A DNA stretch of 64,000 nucleotides, taken from NCBI RefSeq assembly GCF_028858725.1, contig NC_084775.1, positions 15,583,597 to 15,647,596 of the forward strand. Reading direction: 5' to 3'. A program made the position numbers and the translations under genes. Each line of letters opens with the position of its first letter. Positions within the stretch are counted from its first letter, which is position 1. This stretch comes from Colius striatus. Its lineage: Eukaryota; Chordata; Aves; Coliiformes; Coliidae. Positions 42,101 through 57,100 of the stretch are shown in pieces. The notes beneath the pieces were generated by a model. The model saw only the letters and a list, made by a program, of their open reading frames with translations. It was not told where the DNA came from and searched no databases.

Positions 42101-45100
42101 CAGGCGTGGGAAGCCCACAGCAGAGCAGAAGGTGGGACCAAGTGAGGGGGGTCCACGGCAGAGCAGGAGGGCAAATGGAGCATGGGGGTCTGACCACAGA
42201 AGGGCCCTGAGAAGCCCACAACAAAGTGGGAGACTACAAGAGGGTTGAGGACCACTGCAATGGGAAAGTTGACAAAAAACACAGGTGACTGAAACGAGGA
42301 GGCCTGTTGCAGACTGGAGGCCAAACTGCAGATGGAGACTGAAGGGCATGTCAAAAGGGGAACCATTGACACTCGGAGCCCAGTGCAGGTTGGAGGCTGA
42401 AATGGAGGTGAGATGGCAAGAGAACAGTTAAGACTCCTTGCAGACTGGAGGCTGAAACAGGAGTGGGAGACCAAAACAGAGAGAGTTGAGGCCCAGTGAA
42501 CACTTGAGAATGATACAAGATTGGGAGGCCAAACAAGTGAGAGTTGTGGCCCACAGCAGAGTACAAGATGAAACAGGGTCACTGAAGAATGGGTGTCAGA
42601 AGGAGGGTGGGAAGCCAGTTCCAAAGTAAGAGCTGCAATGAGGGCAGGACACTCACAAGCAAGTGGAGGCTGAACTGAGTGTTGTAGGCTCACTGCAAAG
42701 TGGGAGGCTGATCCCACTGTGAAGGTTGAATAAAGAGTGGATACAAAAATGAGCTTGGAGGCCAAATCCACAGCAGAGGCTGAATGCAGAGTGAAGACCC
42801 AAAACTGGGTGGGAGGCTAAACTGAGAGTGGGAAGCACACACTGAGCCTGTGACACTGACCTCAGAATGGAGACCTACCACAGAGGAAGAGGCCAAGCCT
42901 AGATCACAAGGCACACAAGGAAGGTGGGTTGACCATGGGTGGAGGACCATGGTGGAAGGAAGGCCAAAGACAGAGCTGAAGGCTCAGCCAAGCATGGGAG
43001 ACTCACTGAAGAGAGGAGGCTGGACTGAGCACGGGAGGCCCAGCTGTAGGGTGCTGCTCCAGACTGTGGAGGCCATAAGCAAGAGTCAGGGGCCAAGTAT
43101 CTTCCCACTGTCCCCTTCACATGGCATTCCCTGGGGAGACAGGCAGTGACTGTGTCCACACCTGGAGCCACAGTGACATCCATGCCCTGCCTCTCAGCCC
43201 ACGTGCTTCCCCCTCACCATCACCTACTCCCACACAGACCAGTTCAGCACCTCCTAGTAATGCATCCAATGCATCCAATCCATGGGCAAGGATAATAGCC
43301 AAGGTTGGGTTTTTTCTTGTCTAAACTCTTCTCAACTTCTTTTCCCCTCCTCTGAGTGCTGCAAACACACTTGCACCATGACAGCTCAAGAATGCTGTCC
43401 CTGCAGATCCTAACACACAGCCCACACTGTCAGCAAGACTCAGAGCAGACTCAGACAGAGATAGGCTCCTTTCTCTGACCTGGTTTAGACTCCTTGGATT
43501 CCTTATCCCCAGGCAGTACAACATCCTGGAGGTTTAGGCCATGAATACCTACTGGCAGGCAGATCCCTGCAGTTCACCTGAGTTTGGAGTCTGCAGCCCC
43601 TCAGGCACACTCCCATCCTCAGCCAGGCACCAGGATCACCACACACCCACCTACTGCAAAGATTGCAAAGCTCCTCTGAAGTGCCTACTCCAGCCCATCC
43701 ATTTGCAAGAACGACACATCAGTGTCACTCTACATACAGAGCAGCCCCTGCAGCAGCTCCTCCTGAGGTTACAGGCTGCCCATGGAGCAGAGGCTTTTGC
43801 AGTCCCTGTTGAAGGACCAGACTCAGAGCTTTACAGAAACTCTGAAGTCGAGGTGAGGTGACCTCAAGTGCCAGGCTCTAAGAGTCACCTTCCACTTGCA
43901 TCCCTAATCTAGGCACTTTGGAAAGAATACTTCTGTCTCAATACAGACCAGAAATGTGACTAGGAACAGTTTTTTCTTGGTTAAGATCCAGTATGTCTGT
44001 AAAGCCCTCACCTAACATTAAAACTAACAAGTTTTAACTCTGAAGCACCTGCTTTATGAACTCTATGAAGTTTATGAACATAGTAACTTTAAGGCTACTC
44101 TCTGCACAGAAGGAAAACACAAGACCTTTTCCAACCTCTCAGGATAGCCAGTAAAGATCAACCATAAAAATGACAAGTAACTTAAAAGATACAAAACTAT
44201 TGACATGTAGGGTCTGACCTTTCCCACCTCCCAGATGTACAGAGCGGAACAATTCCATTAGCAGCACAGCTAAGTGCACCTGTTTGGATGCTTAAAGAAC
44301 TCACTTCAAACAAACAACCAAACACCTGAGAGATAAATGGTCAGTCAGTACCCCCTGGGATTGGTGCAAACCGACAGCCCTCAGAGAAAGCAGCCTCTGA
44401 AGCCAGGAGCCCGTGAGCTTCGTACGCCTCATGCAGTGAGTTTTAGTCAGCAGAAGTTACACATTGGCTTATGAAGTATCAGTGAGTGCCTGCCAAATTA
44501 ACTCCCAAACAGCAACCAACTTGTCTTCTGGCTGTTCTCTGAGTTACACAGTTGAAGAAGCAATCTGGGGTATCTGTGCATAGTGTTAAATGCCAAAGAT
44601 TGCAGCTGTTGTGAGTAAGAGAGAGGCGAGTAACCCACAGCGAGTGGCAGAAGAAACGGAAGGGGATGGAGCAGTGCTTCATGCAAGCACCGAGGCCAGT
44701 CAGCGTAAAAGGGAGAAGAGAGAGGCATTAATGGCTTCCAGGGAGATTGCCACCTCCTCCAGGTAAAAGACCAATTGGGAAGGTACTTAACCCTTCGTGT
44801 GCTTTCATCCCTTGACCAGGAAAGCGTGGAGGGGAAGGAAGGTAGAGATGAAGAGGAGGTCACAAACGCACTCCTCCCGATCTAAAAATGGGAAAGAGAA
44901 AAACACTCGGGAAAACCAAAACCAACACACACATTTTAACTGAAACAAAAGGACATTCTTAAAATGGTGGACAGGACAAAGCAAGAATGGTTCTGAGAAC
45001 ATGGCTGAGCCTGAGTGTATGGAATTATACCAAAGTACAACTGACTTCATGTTCACTGCAATATTGATATTCCAGGGTGCTGAATTCCACAGAGAATAAA

Positions 45101-48100
45101 AATCCTTCATCATAATGCCAAATTAACCAACCCCACATCGCCAGTCAACACTTCAGAACTGCAACTTCTAGCCAAGTTTCAAACCCAATGACCAAAGGAC
45201 CTACAGAAAGCACCATCATGCTCTGCAAACACACAACCTGACGTTTGCTGCTTCCAGAGCTGCTTTATGTCAACATGCCAATATCATCTCAAATCATCCA
45301 GACTTATTTCTTAGTTTGCAGTTCTTATTAATTTAAATACAGTGGGGAAAACCCCAGCACACAAACTCCTGCACAGATTCCCTGGTGCACTCAACTGTCA
45401 TCTTTGGAATGTGCATGGAACATTTGCCCTCCCTCATGCCCGGCAAAGAAACCCCCTTCCCTTCCAAATATGTTTTAAAGACCTTAATTGTTATGTGGAA
45501 GGAAATACAAGGTACTGCTGCCAACAGGGAAACACAGTGAACCAAACCCACAGGTCTTAAATACGTGGCTAAAAAATAGTGTCCCAATTCCTGGCCACAG
45601 GGCAATCTACAAAGATGACACAAAAATGTAACTTTAATAAGCACCAGTGTGTGCTGAGTCACTTCCTTAAAGTGTGAACACACCAGTGCAAAATCCTTGT
45701 GGCTAACACAGAACTCCCTCTCTCCTACTGGCACATCATACAGGAAGACACTAAACCAGAATTTATCCAACTAATAGATCTAAACCACCTGCAGCCTCCA
45801 GTTCCAAATGCAGAACACAAACTGGTGGCCTAGGGAAAACTGAGCTTGAGTTGTATTTTACTTTATATTTGGAAGGTGGTTCTGAAGTTCCACAAACTGG
45901 CATATGCCTGTGTATCTCAAGAAAGGAATCCTTCCTAGAATACTATGTTTTTCTCCCCTCTCCTGGTTTTTGAACAGCCACACACTGATATCTGGCATTT
46001 ATGTTGTGGTTAAAAGAAACGGCTGAGCAGAAGTCAAAAGCTCCACTTCATATGCTCTGAAATTGTTACAGCTTTTGCTTTTCAAACCATCAGGCTCCTG
46101 CTGACATGTTAATACAGCAAACACCAACAATCCTCACTGCTCCAGCTCACCCTGAAGCGGGCACCTGGGCAGCTTTGGTAAACGAGCATAGCTGGAACAG
46201 ACAGAAAAGCTGGACGTGAGAAGAAATGCAGAGGCATCAGCAGTTTTACTTACATGTGGAGGGAAAGGCTGCAGTCTTGTTATGCTTTCTTCTGGGTACG
46301 TGACCTCGCCCATGGGGAGGTAGGGTTTCTGACCTGAGCCGGTCTCATACATGGACATGGGCCTGCTACCCCGTGCAGATGGTCGCCGCTTTAAAGAAGA
46401 ATTGTTGGCAGGGTCTGTGTACTCAGAGCCACTTTGGACCTGATATATATTGGTGGTGGCCTGTCTTCTGAGGTTGGTATTTTCACTCTGTAGCGTTTGA
46501 AGCTGAAAGAAATGTTTAGCAGTGGGACTTTTTCTAATAGCAAGCGTCAAAAGCAAACTGGCTATGCAACACACGCTGGTCAGCTTTATTAGTAACTCCG
46601 GTTTCTAGCAGCTGGGGTTTGATTTCTTTTCCAAAATGTACTCAACTTGTTTAGCATAAGCACAGAAACATCTATGTTCCAGATCTGGAAATATTTATGT
46701 GCTGATTTCCACCACTTTTTGCTGGGATGCAAGCTCAATGAGACCTTAAAATTGGCTGTTGTAGTTAAAAAACACACAATCCCCTTCTTCCAGCCTGCCT
46801 GTGCTGGCACATGAATCGTGTAATATAATAAGGCTGTGGGGGAAGGACTGCCAACAAAACAGCTTTTCAAGCAAAGAGATCCAATTCAGCAGTCAACACA
46901 AGAACTTAAATGAGGATCTAAACACAGGGTCCCTGAAGCCTGAAAACGCCAGAACTACAGCACAGACATCAGAAGCAGCGCAAAGGGAACCAGAGCTTGC
47001 TCTGCAAAGCAAGAGAAGAGTTTAGCTTATGAAAACTGAGTATCAGCTACTGCTTTCTAAGAAGCCAATACCAAAGATTTACAAAGCTTTTCATTGTTAC
47101 ATATTTGATGGACAGTAAAAATGCAACAATGCTTTTGTTTTTGTGCAGTTACTCGAGGTAAGTTTGCTATATTAACACATCATAGAAAAGAGAGGTAAAA
47201 AAGTCAGTATCAGCAGCTCTCCAGCAATAACTGAGTATAATATTTCACACAGATGATGGTCTTTTAAACAGGAAATTGCATATTTCCTACTTGCATTTAG
47301 TTTGCATCGTATGAACCCTCACAAACACTTGCCAAAACCTCCTGTTTTTCCTAGAGCACCTCCCAGAACCCTAATCAAATGTGCAGACTTCCACCAAGAT
47401 CATTGATGCTTTTTCTCTCCACTTTCTGTGTGCACTGGAGTAAGATGCATGAAGTCTTCAGATCTGAGGATCAGCCAAAACACCCCTTGAAAGTCTGACA
47501 TTAGAGGCAATTAAATAGATCAGCTTTACCCTCACCTCCTTCCAAAACCTCTTCCACGTTTTATAAACTAACTGCTTTTGGTGCAGGTGTAGCCAACAGC
47601 CAATGTAAACTCAGAGCAATCTCTTAAACACCTACAAGCACCTAAAAAATCCATAGACAGAAAAACCCCACAACTTTTTCCATCAGAATGCACACTGAAG
47701 TGTTTTCATTGTTCTTTAGGATCTCCTGTAAAGTGGCATTCATCAGGTGTAGCTTTGCCTCTTCTTTAATTAGTATCTTTTGCTTAGTGATCTCCATGCA
47801 AAATATTAGAGCCACAGCTGGCTAACAAGGCAGCACATGAAGTGGGTAGATTTTTTCCACTTTATGGCCCTCTAAGCCTTTGCTTAGAAAGCATGAAAAG
47901 AGGAAAAAAGAGACTCTTGAATGCCATCTGTTGCATTAGAAGCAGTACAAGCATATTGGTGTCTTGACACAAAACCCCCAGCAGAGGATCCCCATGCTGT
48001 ACTGAAGTTCCCAGTAGCTCAGGGTGATGGCTGTTGTAGCCCTTTATCCCAGCCTGCATTCTGTGATGCAGCATGGCCAAAGGGATTCCTCACACACCCA

Positions 48101-51100
48101 CTAACCACTAAGCTGAAGAGGCCCCGCAGCCATATGCAGCATCAGGACAGAAAATCAGAGCAACTCAAATCCAAGCTGAGTGAGCCCTGGCTATGTCATC
48201 TGTCACAAGTTCAGCTGCAGCACCCAAGTGATCTCTCTTCTCAATTCACAGGCCCTAAAGACTTTTTTTTACCCTAAATAGTCTGTACCTGTTTAAAGAA
48301 ACTCAAAGTAAGTAAAAAGTTGATTCAGTTGATGCAGGGAATTGCTGAATCAGTACAGGTTGTTAAAAGACCATGGAAACATCCTAAGATCTTTCAGGTT
48401 CCTCTCAGTATTCACCATTATGAAAGATCTGAAAGGCTGAACACAACTGTAAGAAAAGGAAGGCACTCAAAAGACAAGGACATCTGAATCTGCTGAATTA
48501 GCCTGGGCTCAGATGCCAAGAGCTCGACAGCTTCCAACACTCTCCAAACCACCAGCCTCTTTGCCCCAGAATGATGGGGAAAGAAGCTCCCAGCACAGGT
48601 TCACCCCACAGGAGAAGAGCTTGAACAATTTTCATTACAGGGAGAGAGCTTCCTGCAGCACATACTCAAGTCTTGCAGCATTGCAATTATTTGGAAAAGA
48701 GGATTTTTAAGACTAGGTAAAGAATTCACCTGAGGAAGCAGCCAGCCCTTTCTAAGCTAGTGCAACAGACAAGACAGTGAACTCAGCACAGAAATAAATT
48801 GTCCTTTAGCCCAGAAAAATCTCTATTTACCAGAACACTGGCAAAGCATTCAACAAATTGTCAAACAGGAAAAACCCCAACATATTTAGTGGAAAAGTTC
48901 TACAGGTACAGGCACACACGTAAGGTGTGTGCTCACACTTGCCTCCTCCTTGCTGGAAACTGCTTGTCATGGAGGAAGACAGTAAAAACACAAGAGGACT
49001 TGCAACACCTGCCTTATCACTTGGCAAACTTACATCAAAGTGAACTAAGCAGACCATTCTCATCTGCACAAAAAACTCCATTCAAAGCATGTGCTGCACA
49101 TCTATAACCTTGTACCTGATTCCAAAGCAGCTCCACTTTACAGTAAGTTTTCTCACTACACTGATACTGGGTTATTGCACCTTCAGTCTCAGCAGCTTCA
49201 TTCTGGTCAACTTAAAACACATGAAGAAGTGAGGGGGTGACACTATTGTGCCTGTTACCTTTTTCTGCATGATTCTCAGCTCATCACTCAAGTTGATGTT
49301 CACTTTCATTAACTGCTGAATCTTCACCTCAGAAGCAACCAATGCATTTTTAACTTGCATATATTCTTGGGCTGTCACGGGGCCATCTGACAAGTCTGAA
49401 TCCAGGCTCTATGAACAGCAAGAGAATAATACTCTCACCATCGAGAAACAGACATCCAAAAGAAAACAAGACAATGAGATTGACAGCTTTTAATGTACTC
49501 ACTACAAAAGAATCGTGGTTCAAATTATGTTCAAATTAGTAAGTCTCATTCATTACAATTATTTTAGTCCAACAAAAAAGAGATGGGATGTCAATCAATG
49601 TTAGCTCTCTCATGCACAAAAACATTTGTCTCAGCATTTCAGTGGCACAACACCCTTTTGTAGGGATTTTTGTAAAATATGCAATAAAGAAGTGGAAAGT
49701 CACAAATGACAGATGGCTGCACATCCAGTGTGCACGTTACCAGGGGAGACTCATCTCAGGGCCCCTCCTTTGCCATGCTCTGCTGTTCTCAGGAATGGTT
49801 TAAAAGCACTCACTCACCATTGGGCTGCTGTAAATGTCTGTTCAGTGGGAAGTGGTAAGTGTTTGTGAAATACCAGGGAATCACTGATTTAGAGTGTTTT
49901 GGTAGATCTAATTATTTTATCTGTGCAATTAGACCTGTATCTCAACTCCAGACACACAGTGGCACACATGAGTTTTCCAGAGAAGTATTTTATTTGGAAC
50001 ATGAATTTCTTCAGTCACACCACTTAATTCTGCTCAAGTTCACAGAGTGAGGCCTGATTCCAATATGAATTTGAAAATGAGCTAAAATATTCATCTTCTG
50101 ATCACTTATGCATGTTCAGTTCCCTCTCACGGGGGAAAGGTTCACTGCAGAAGACCTTTAGGATTAAACTTTGGTGTGTGTATAAATATTTGAAACCTAC
50201 CTTCTGTCTGTTTGATTTAGCTGCATTTGTTTCCAGATCTGTATCTTCATCTGAAGCAACACTGTCATAATCTGGCTGGTCATTATCCTGGCTTTCACTA
50301 CTATGTTGATTGCTGATCGATTTGAGTATCAGTTCCACGTTTTCTGTGGATCAACATACAGGGTTTAAAAATGTAATAGTAAGGGTGGAAAAGCAATGGA
50401 AATGCACACTTTAATTTACAAGAATCATAAAAAGATCTTCAATCAGAGGTAACACAAGACATGTCATCATCTGACTAGCTCAGGAAGTGTTCAGACAAGT
50501 TAAAAATGAGTGGTGGGAATCATGCTTTAACAGCCAGGCAACAGCCTGGCATCCACATGAGTTAGTTCTTACCACTTATAAGGCCAGTATAAATTTCATT
50601 ATTCATTCATATAGTACTTCTGAGTTGATTAAACTGCTGAAGATTGGATACAGAAGAGCTGATAACTAACAGTACACTCACCCTTTGAGCCACTGAGAGG
50701 ATTGCCCTGTTGTCTTCGTTTGGCATCACTTAAAATATCAATAACTAGTGTAGCAAACTCATGGGCATTAAACCGAGCCAGTTTCTGTCGCCCCTAAGTT
50801 ACAGAACAATGCAGGAAAACAGTACATTTGTATTAGCTGAACAGCAGAGTCTGCAGGTGAGAACAAAGACTGTTGTACTAGTGGTGAGTTTATTGATCAA
50901 ATGTGATTTAAGTTACCCAGCTGCACACTCCAGGGCAGGGGAAACGTGAAACCTCTTTAACCTCTTTACAAGTACATGCAACTCTTTACCCTAGTGAAGT
51001 ACAGTAAAGCAATCTTACTTAGAGTACCTGGCCTATTAAATAAATAAGCTTTACAAGATTAAGAAGACTACATACCTGATTCCTGGTTGAGGAATATTCA

Positions 51101-54100
51101 GGGTTGACAGGAAGAAAAGGGACCACTGTGGTCTCTGTCACAAGCGTGCTGTGGTTCTGAGTAGCAAGCCAAACTACCCAGGGAAGAGGGGAAAAAAGAA
51201 GAGGGAATAACTTTCCTGTACTATTGGACAATGTTTCTTGTCAGAGAACAAAAGAGCACAATTTCAAACACAAACACAATCCATTCAAAGGAAAGCTTTT
51301 TTCCCCAGAGGGGTCTCTGCTTTGTGAAAAACACAAGACTTTTCCCAATTAACTTCACCCTCAGACAACATGAGACAAAGCAACTACCCTTATGAGTAAT
51401 GACTGAGCCCAGAAGTGCGTTGCACAGAACACATGCTGACACTAGCAGCTTGCATGTAATTTAACAATCCAAATTTATACACGTTCCAGAGAGCCTCCTT
51501 CACCTGCATCTGTTTCCCTCCTGTCAACTTCATCATACACATCCATGGCAAGTTCTTCAAACAAGTGGTTGCTTAGCTAAAGGTAGAAGAGAAAAATTAC
51601 AGCTTGAAAACACTGATTTCTATAAAACACACGACAGCAAGACAAACAACAGAAGTTTAAGGTTCTGAACTGCTGAGATAGATCTAGAGATATCACCCCA
51701 AACAGGAGTATTTGTTCTCCCTCGTGGATTTGTCACCATCTCTGCTTCTCTATTTCTATTTTCACGTTTTTCTCCAGACTTCCGACTTGCTACAGAGTTG
51801 ACATTTATTTACCCAGGAATTAATATAAACTAAACCAGCTTGGAAGATGAAAGGCAGAGTTTGCCGTACCTAGAGAAAGAAGGTTTACTTACAGACTGAA
51901 GTTTCTTCTTAGCTGCTTTTGCAAGTTCTGATAAGTCTAGACTGCTATGAAAACAAGAAGTGATCATTACATCTACAGCATTTAACAGCTTGTTTAAACA
52001 AATTCTGTGCTTCAATAACTCAGTTATCAAAATGTCACTTTCATTTGAAACTCCTTTGTTTTCCAGTATTTATATTTTCTAACACCCTGCTCTTACTCAT
52101 ACTGCTGATACACCCATCAGGATATTCTTCAGCTTTTCCAAACAACAATCTGGAATTTAAGAACAAGGAATTGCAAAAATCCTTTGGAATATGAATTCCC
52201 ACATCTGCAGAGCTCAAGCAGCAGTCAAGCTGTAGTGCAACAAAACGCTTTCTGTAAGGAATCCAAACAATGCAGTCATTGTGACCAAAACTTGACTCCA
52301 CAGAAAACACACAGGATTTGTTCACTGGCCTGTGCAGGAGGTAAGTGACTGTCACTGGCCTAGCAAACGGCTACAGCGATAGGGCCATGCTCACAGTCCT
52401 TCAGTACTGATCAGTAAATGATCTCTTCTTCTAGTTTCCAGCCTTGAACATGAGGCAGAAGATGAAAATTGTGCAGTTCAACTGAATTTCTTGTAAGAGC
52501 CACAGATCAGGAAGCTGACCGATTTTAAGTCCATATTTGTATCACCCGGGGGAAGATTCCCCTGCAATACAGGGATGGAAAGGCTCAAATACCAACTCTG
52601 TGATTAACTGACATCAGAGAGTTTGTGTAGGCAGTCAGAGAGGCAGGAATAAAAAAAGAGGCCAATGGAGGTTGTACTGTGGGCTTTGCAATCTGAGCAG
52701 CCTCTTGGAACAAGTGATTTTCTCTGCATGTCAACTTCCTTCTCTGTTTAATGAGGCAAACAATACTCACTGTGCCCAGCAAAACATTGCACTGAAACGC
52801 ACAGAACTTTATCCATTAACTAAACAGAGCAGATCTGAAAATATCCCAACGTTAAGGCTAAGTATTTTGCCAACTATTACAGTTTATATAAGTTTTATTA
52901 TTACAGCTTTTCATAGACATGTTGCAAGCAATCAGCTGAACAGAGGTTTACTTACAGCCGCCTGGTTTCCAATGGCACAGCGATGAAAGAAAAATAGGGA
53001 CTCACGATTAACACCTGATATGTTTTAGACAAATACCATTTCACTGACTGCACCCAAAAGTTAAAAGCACTCAGATGATCGAAAGTTTAAATATTTTCAG
53101 AGAAAAATGCAGCTTTCCTGCAAGGATTCAAAATGCTGCATCAGGAAATGAAACTCAATCGGTCCTTTCGTTATTCACAAAACCTGTTCCCCAGGAATGC
53201 TCGTGTTGCTTCCGTAATGTAATTGTCTCACCTTCCCTCTACATTCTCACAAATACACCAAACTCCTGTAACCTTCTGATTTTATTTAGATGACAGTATT
53301 ATTTCTAGGGGTAAAAAAGCTTCCAAGATTGATAAAGTCACACATTAAAAAGCCAAAATGACAAGAGACTTACGAGTTGTTTCAGAAAGGAAAGGAAAGG
53401 TTTTATTTTCACTCCAAAGTTTTCAGACATGCCATAGAATCAGCAACTTACCTGTCTGCCATCTGAGGGATAACAAAGTGCTGTCCATTTTTATGCTCTA
53501 GAGTGGAAAACAAATTGCACTTCAATAGGTGGCTCTGGAACCACAGCTTTCAATGTTGTCAGTGTTCTATAGCTGATATTCAGTTTTACTAAAAGACTGG
53601 TAACGAGAAACCCAAAAACATATGCAACAGACAAATATAGAATCATTTATCTTGCACAAAATGCCTGCATTTGCAATTACAAGAAGCTCACAAGGTCGCT
53701 AACACAATTTGCTGGTGTTATGAAAGACTCCAGGTAAAGCTTATCAACTGTATTAGAATTCCATGAAGTTCTAACACAGTGCCTTCATGGCATCTAATGG
53801 CTACAAATGTTTAGATGTGCTTGTGTTCAAAAGATATCCACTTCATTGAACACTCTCCTGCTTTTACATTTCAATAAGAAACAACTACTTCAAAGAGCTT
53901 CTGCAATGCCTCCTGCAGTCATGAAATGCATGTTTTCCCTGCAAGTCACTCCTTCAGGTCTCATTTTATCCCTTTGCACCCCCGATGTACCTTCTCCATA
54001 CTCTCTGGGCTATTCCCAGGAACATACATCTGTGGAAAACCAAAAAACCTAGGGTTTAATTTAGGAATATTTTAAATCCTGCAGTTTATCTGAAATTGAA

Positions 54101-57100
54101 ATGCAATATCACTGCTCTTACAGCTTACACTTCCTTTAGTTCTTCCTATACAATTTATATGATGTCAGGGTGTTTGAAATGCACATAAGAAGTGTTGTAA
54201 CACTGACACAAACTTTATACACCACAGTTCAAACTGCCCTGTAATTAACACTGACAAATCTCCCAGGGTAGTGTTTTCCTACTCACCTGGTTTCCTGCCA
54301 CAGAGATAGAAAGCCAACCTGTCCGTCAGCTCATACTGGATTTCCACCAGGCGCTCTGCCAGTTCATGATGCCCACCTTGTCTGGTTGACACACACAAGA
54401 TGTGACATTAGTTATTCATTTGGAGATGTACCAAAAACATTTAAAATGGTCAGAGAAACAGAACAGGACAAGTCACTGATCAACACTGCACATGTTTGAG
54501 TGTTTAGACACAGCACAGACTCAGCAGGATTTGAAACAACATCCTCCAGAACCCCCTCAAATCTTCTATGAACCTCTCCAAATGAGTGAAATCTCTGAAA
54601 GCTTTTGCCTACTGCTTTGCTGCAGAAAAACACAGATTATATAGGCTATTTTGAATGTTACTTACAATCACCTAGACAGCTCCTGAGCAAACTCACCCAA
54701 CTTCACATTTGATAAATAGCACTGAGAAACAGAAATATTCTGGCATATTGTGTTCTGCAACCAAGTAAACTTCAGCAGTCTTCAGATTCCATGAATGGCC
54801 TCAATTCAAAAGCAATCAGAGCAATGAGGATGGTTTATTTACTCAAATCTGCACCTTCTACTTGATCAGTAATGTCCAGTTTTGCATATAAATGGAAAAA
54901 AACTTCAGCGCTGTGCTGGAAACCCTGTGGTGCCTCATTACTGCCCAAGTGATCTCCAGAGACAGTCAGGTTTAATCTTTCTTGACATGAACGTTGTCTG
55001 CCCTGGGGCGCCTGAAGCCTTTCTGAGGTTATCTTTCCTGAAGGCACAGCTCCACGAGGAGATGCACCCAACAGTTCACTGCTGCTGAAAAGCCTGGTTC
55101 CAGCCCCTGCTCACTGACCCATCTGCACAGTCCAGCCGTTTCCTACAGCAATTTCCTAGTTAATCCACACTCCTGGACTCTACTCAGCTTGCTGAATCAC
55201 AGAAGCTCTTCTCCTTAAACTACTTTTCTGCGAGCTGCTAGATGGGCACAGCCTGTCCTGTTGGGATCACAACTGCTCTCTCAAGCACTCAGGAGAATAT
55301 CACTATGAGCCAATGAAAAGGCTTATTTATACCCTTGATGCATTCATTTCCCTTCTGGAAAGAATACTTCTTAGCATTTCACAGTCAAATTATTTTCAGG
55401 ACAGAAATATATCCAAGCAGGTTCATCATGTGGCTTATGAAACATAGAAAAGCATCCCACACTGTCAGAGCCTTCTACCTTGCACAGTCAACTGGAGTTT
55501 TTCCATTGGAGTCTTGCGTGCCAGGATCAGCGCCATAAACCGCTAACAACTCTGCTTGTAAAGTCTGTCCTGCCTTGGCAGCAACGTGGAGAGGGGTGTT
55601 CCCTTTCTCCTACAAGTCATTAAGGAAAACACCTCCTTAATCAACAGGTCTGAGTAGAAGATTAAACTATAACACATGTAAGTTATAATCAGTATAAATA
55701 TTACCAACTGTAAGAATTTACTATATATCAATGGAATGGAGAAGTGTTCATACAGGATGAAAGAAGTTGGCTTGAGCTCCTAAGGAGAGCAGTCGCAAAC
55801 ATGTCTCCAGGTTCCCTGTCCTTACACTGGAATGGAGTTGCTGAAAAAGAAACAGAATTGTACTTAATACAGAGGCAATAACTGTGAGTCAGAGGGGGTT
55901 TTTCAGCTATGCTTTTAGAAATGGGTGTGCAACAAATCTTGTTACAGATGTTTTGTGTAAATGGCTCTTTTTCTAGAAGTTAACCTAAATGGATGTCTCT
56001 CAAGCATGCACATATATTCCCAAAACAAAGCTGTTTCAAGTTGAAGTCACACTTTATTTGTGAATGTACTAGTGCTGAATAACAGCAACAGTTATCTCAA
56101 GTCAAAAGCAATTGATTCAGTCATTTGCTTCCCACAAGCTGCAACTTCTGCAGACTGACAGGAAGAAAACCCCATACTAACCTTACTAAGATCTTTGGCA
56201 GTGACACTGTCATCTTCACGGCACGGCAAGCGATGAACAAATGCTAACATTTGATATTTAGCTCTAATGAATTCTGCTTTATTTGGGCTGTAAAGAGAAA
56301 ACCAAGCAACAGAGGGGAAAGAAAATGAATATTAGTGCCTTCACAGTAATACAGGGGCTCTAGACAAAAGGAAGTGCCAAGTAAAGATTGCAACAGATCT
56401 TTGCATGCTACCATTAGCCAAGTCAGACATGGAAAAATATTTCCATTTAAAAAACCTCCTAACCCAGTGCAGATTGTGTATCTCTATGGAGCAGATCGTT
56501 GTTACAAACTCCAAGATGCCTGCAGATTCTCACTAGTGTCTATTTCTTAGAAGTAAGCACTGAACTTAAAATTAGTTCAACTTAAGATCTATACTTACTA
56601 CATACAGTTATTTACATTTTGAAATGAAGCATCGTGTCCAGTGACAGAAATCTTCTTTCAATTTGTTGGTGGTTTTTATTTCAATTCACCAATCAAACTC
56701 AACCTCATTAACAGCATTCAGTTAACTTACACAGGTGGTATGACAATTAAAAGTCTTTTGATTCAAGTACAAGCCAGGAATCAACAGTTCAGAGAATTCA
56801 AGCAACATATATACATTTCTCCCAGCAAGTTTAAAAGAGTTAATCAATGGAAAACAAAAACAAATAACTAGCTTGCTCCTGTTCTCTAACAGCAACAAAA
56901 CAGGTTCCCATGTATTCCTTGCTGCCTCTGTCACTGCTGAATAAAACAATGACACTTGTACACAAAGAAAAGCTCTGTAATTTCCCACTTACTGCACTTT
57001 ATCCTGCGGGCTGGCTTTGCGCCTTCCACTCATGACAGAGGCGGGGTCCAGCAACGAATGTTCCCATATGGAGTTCGCACCGTTATTGTACAGCGTTTCA

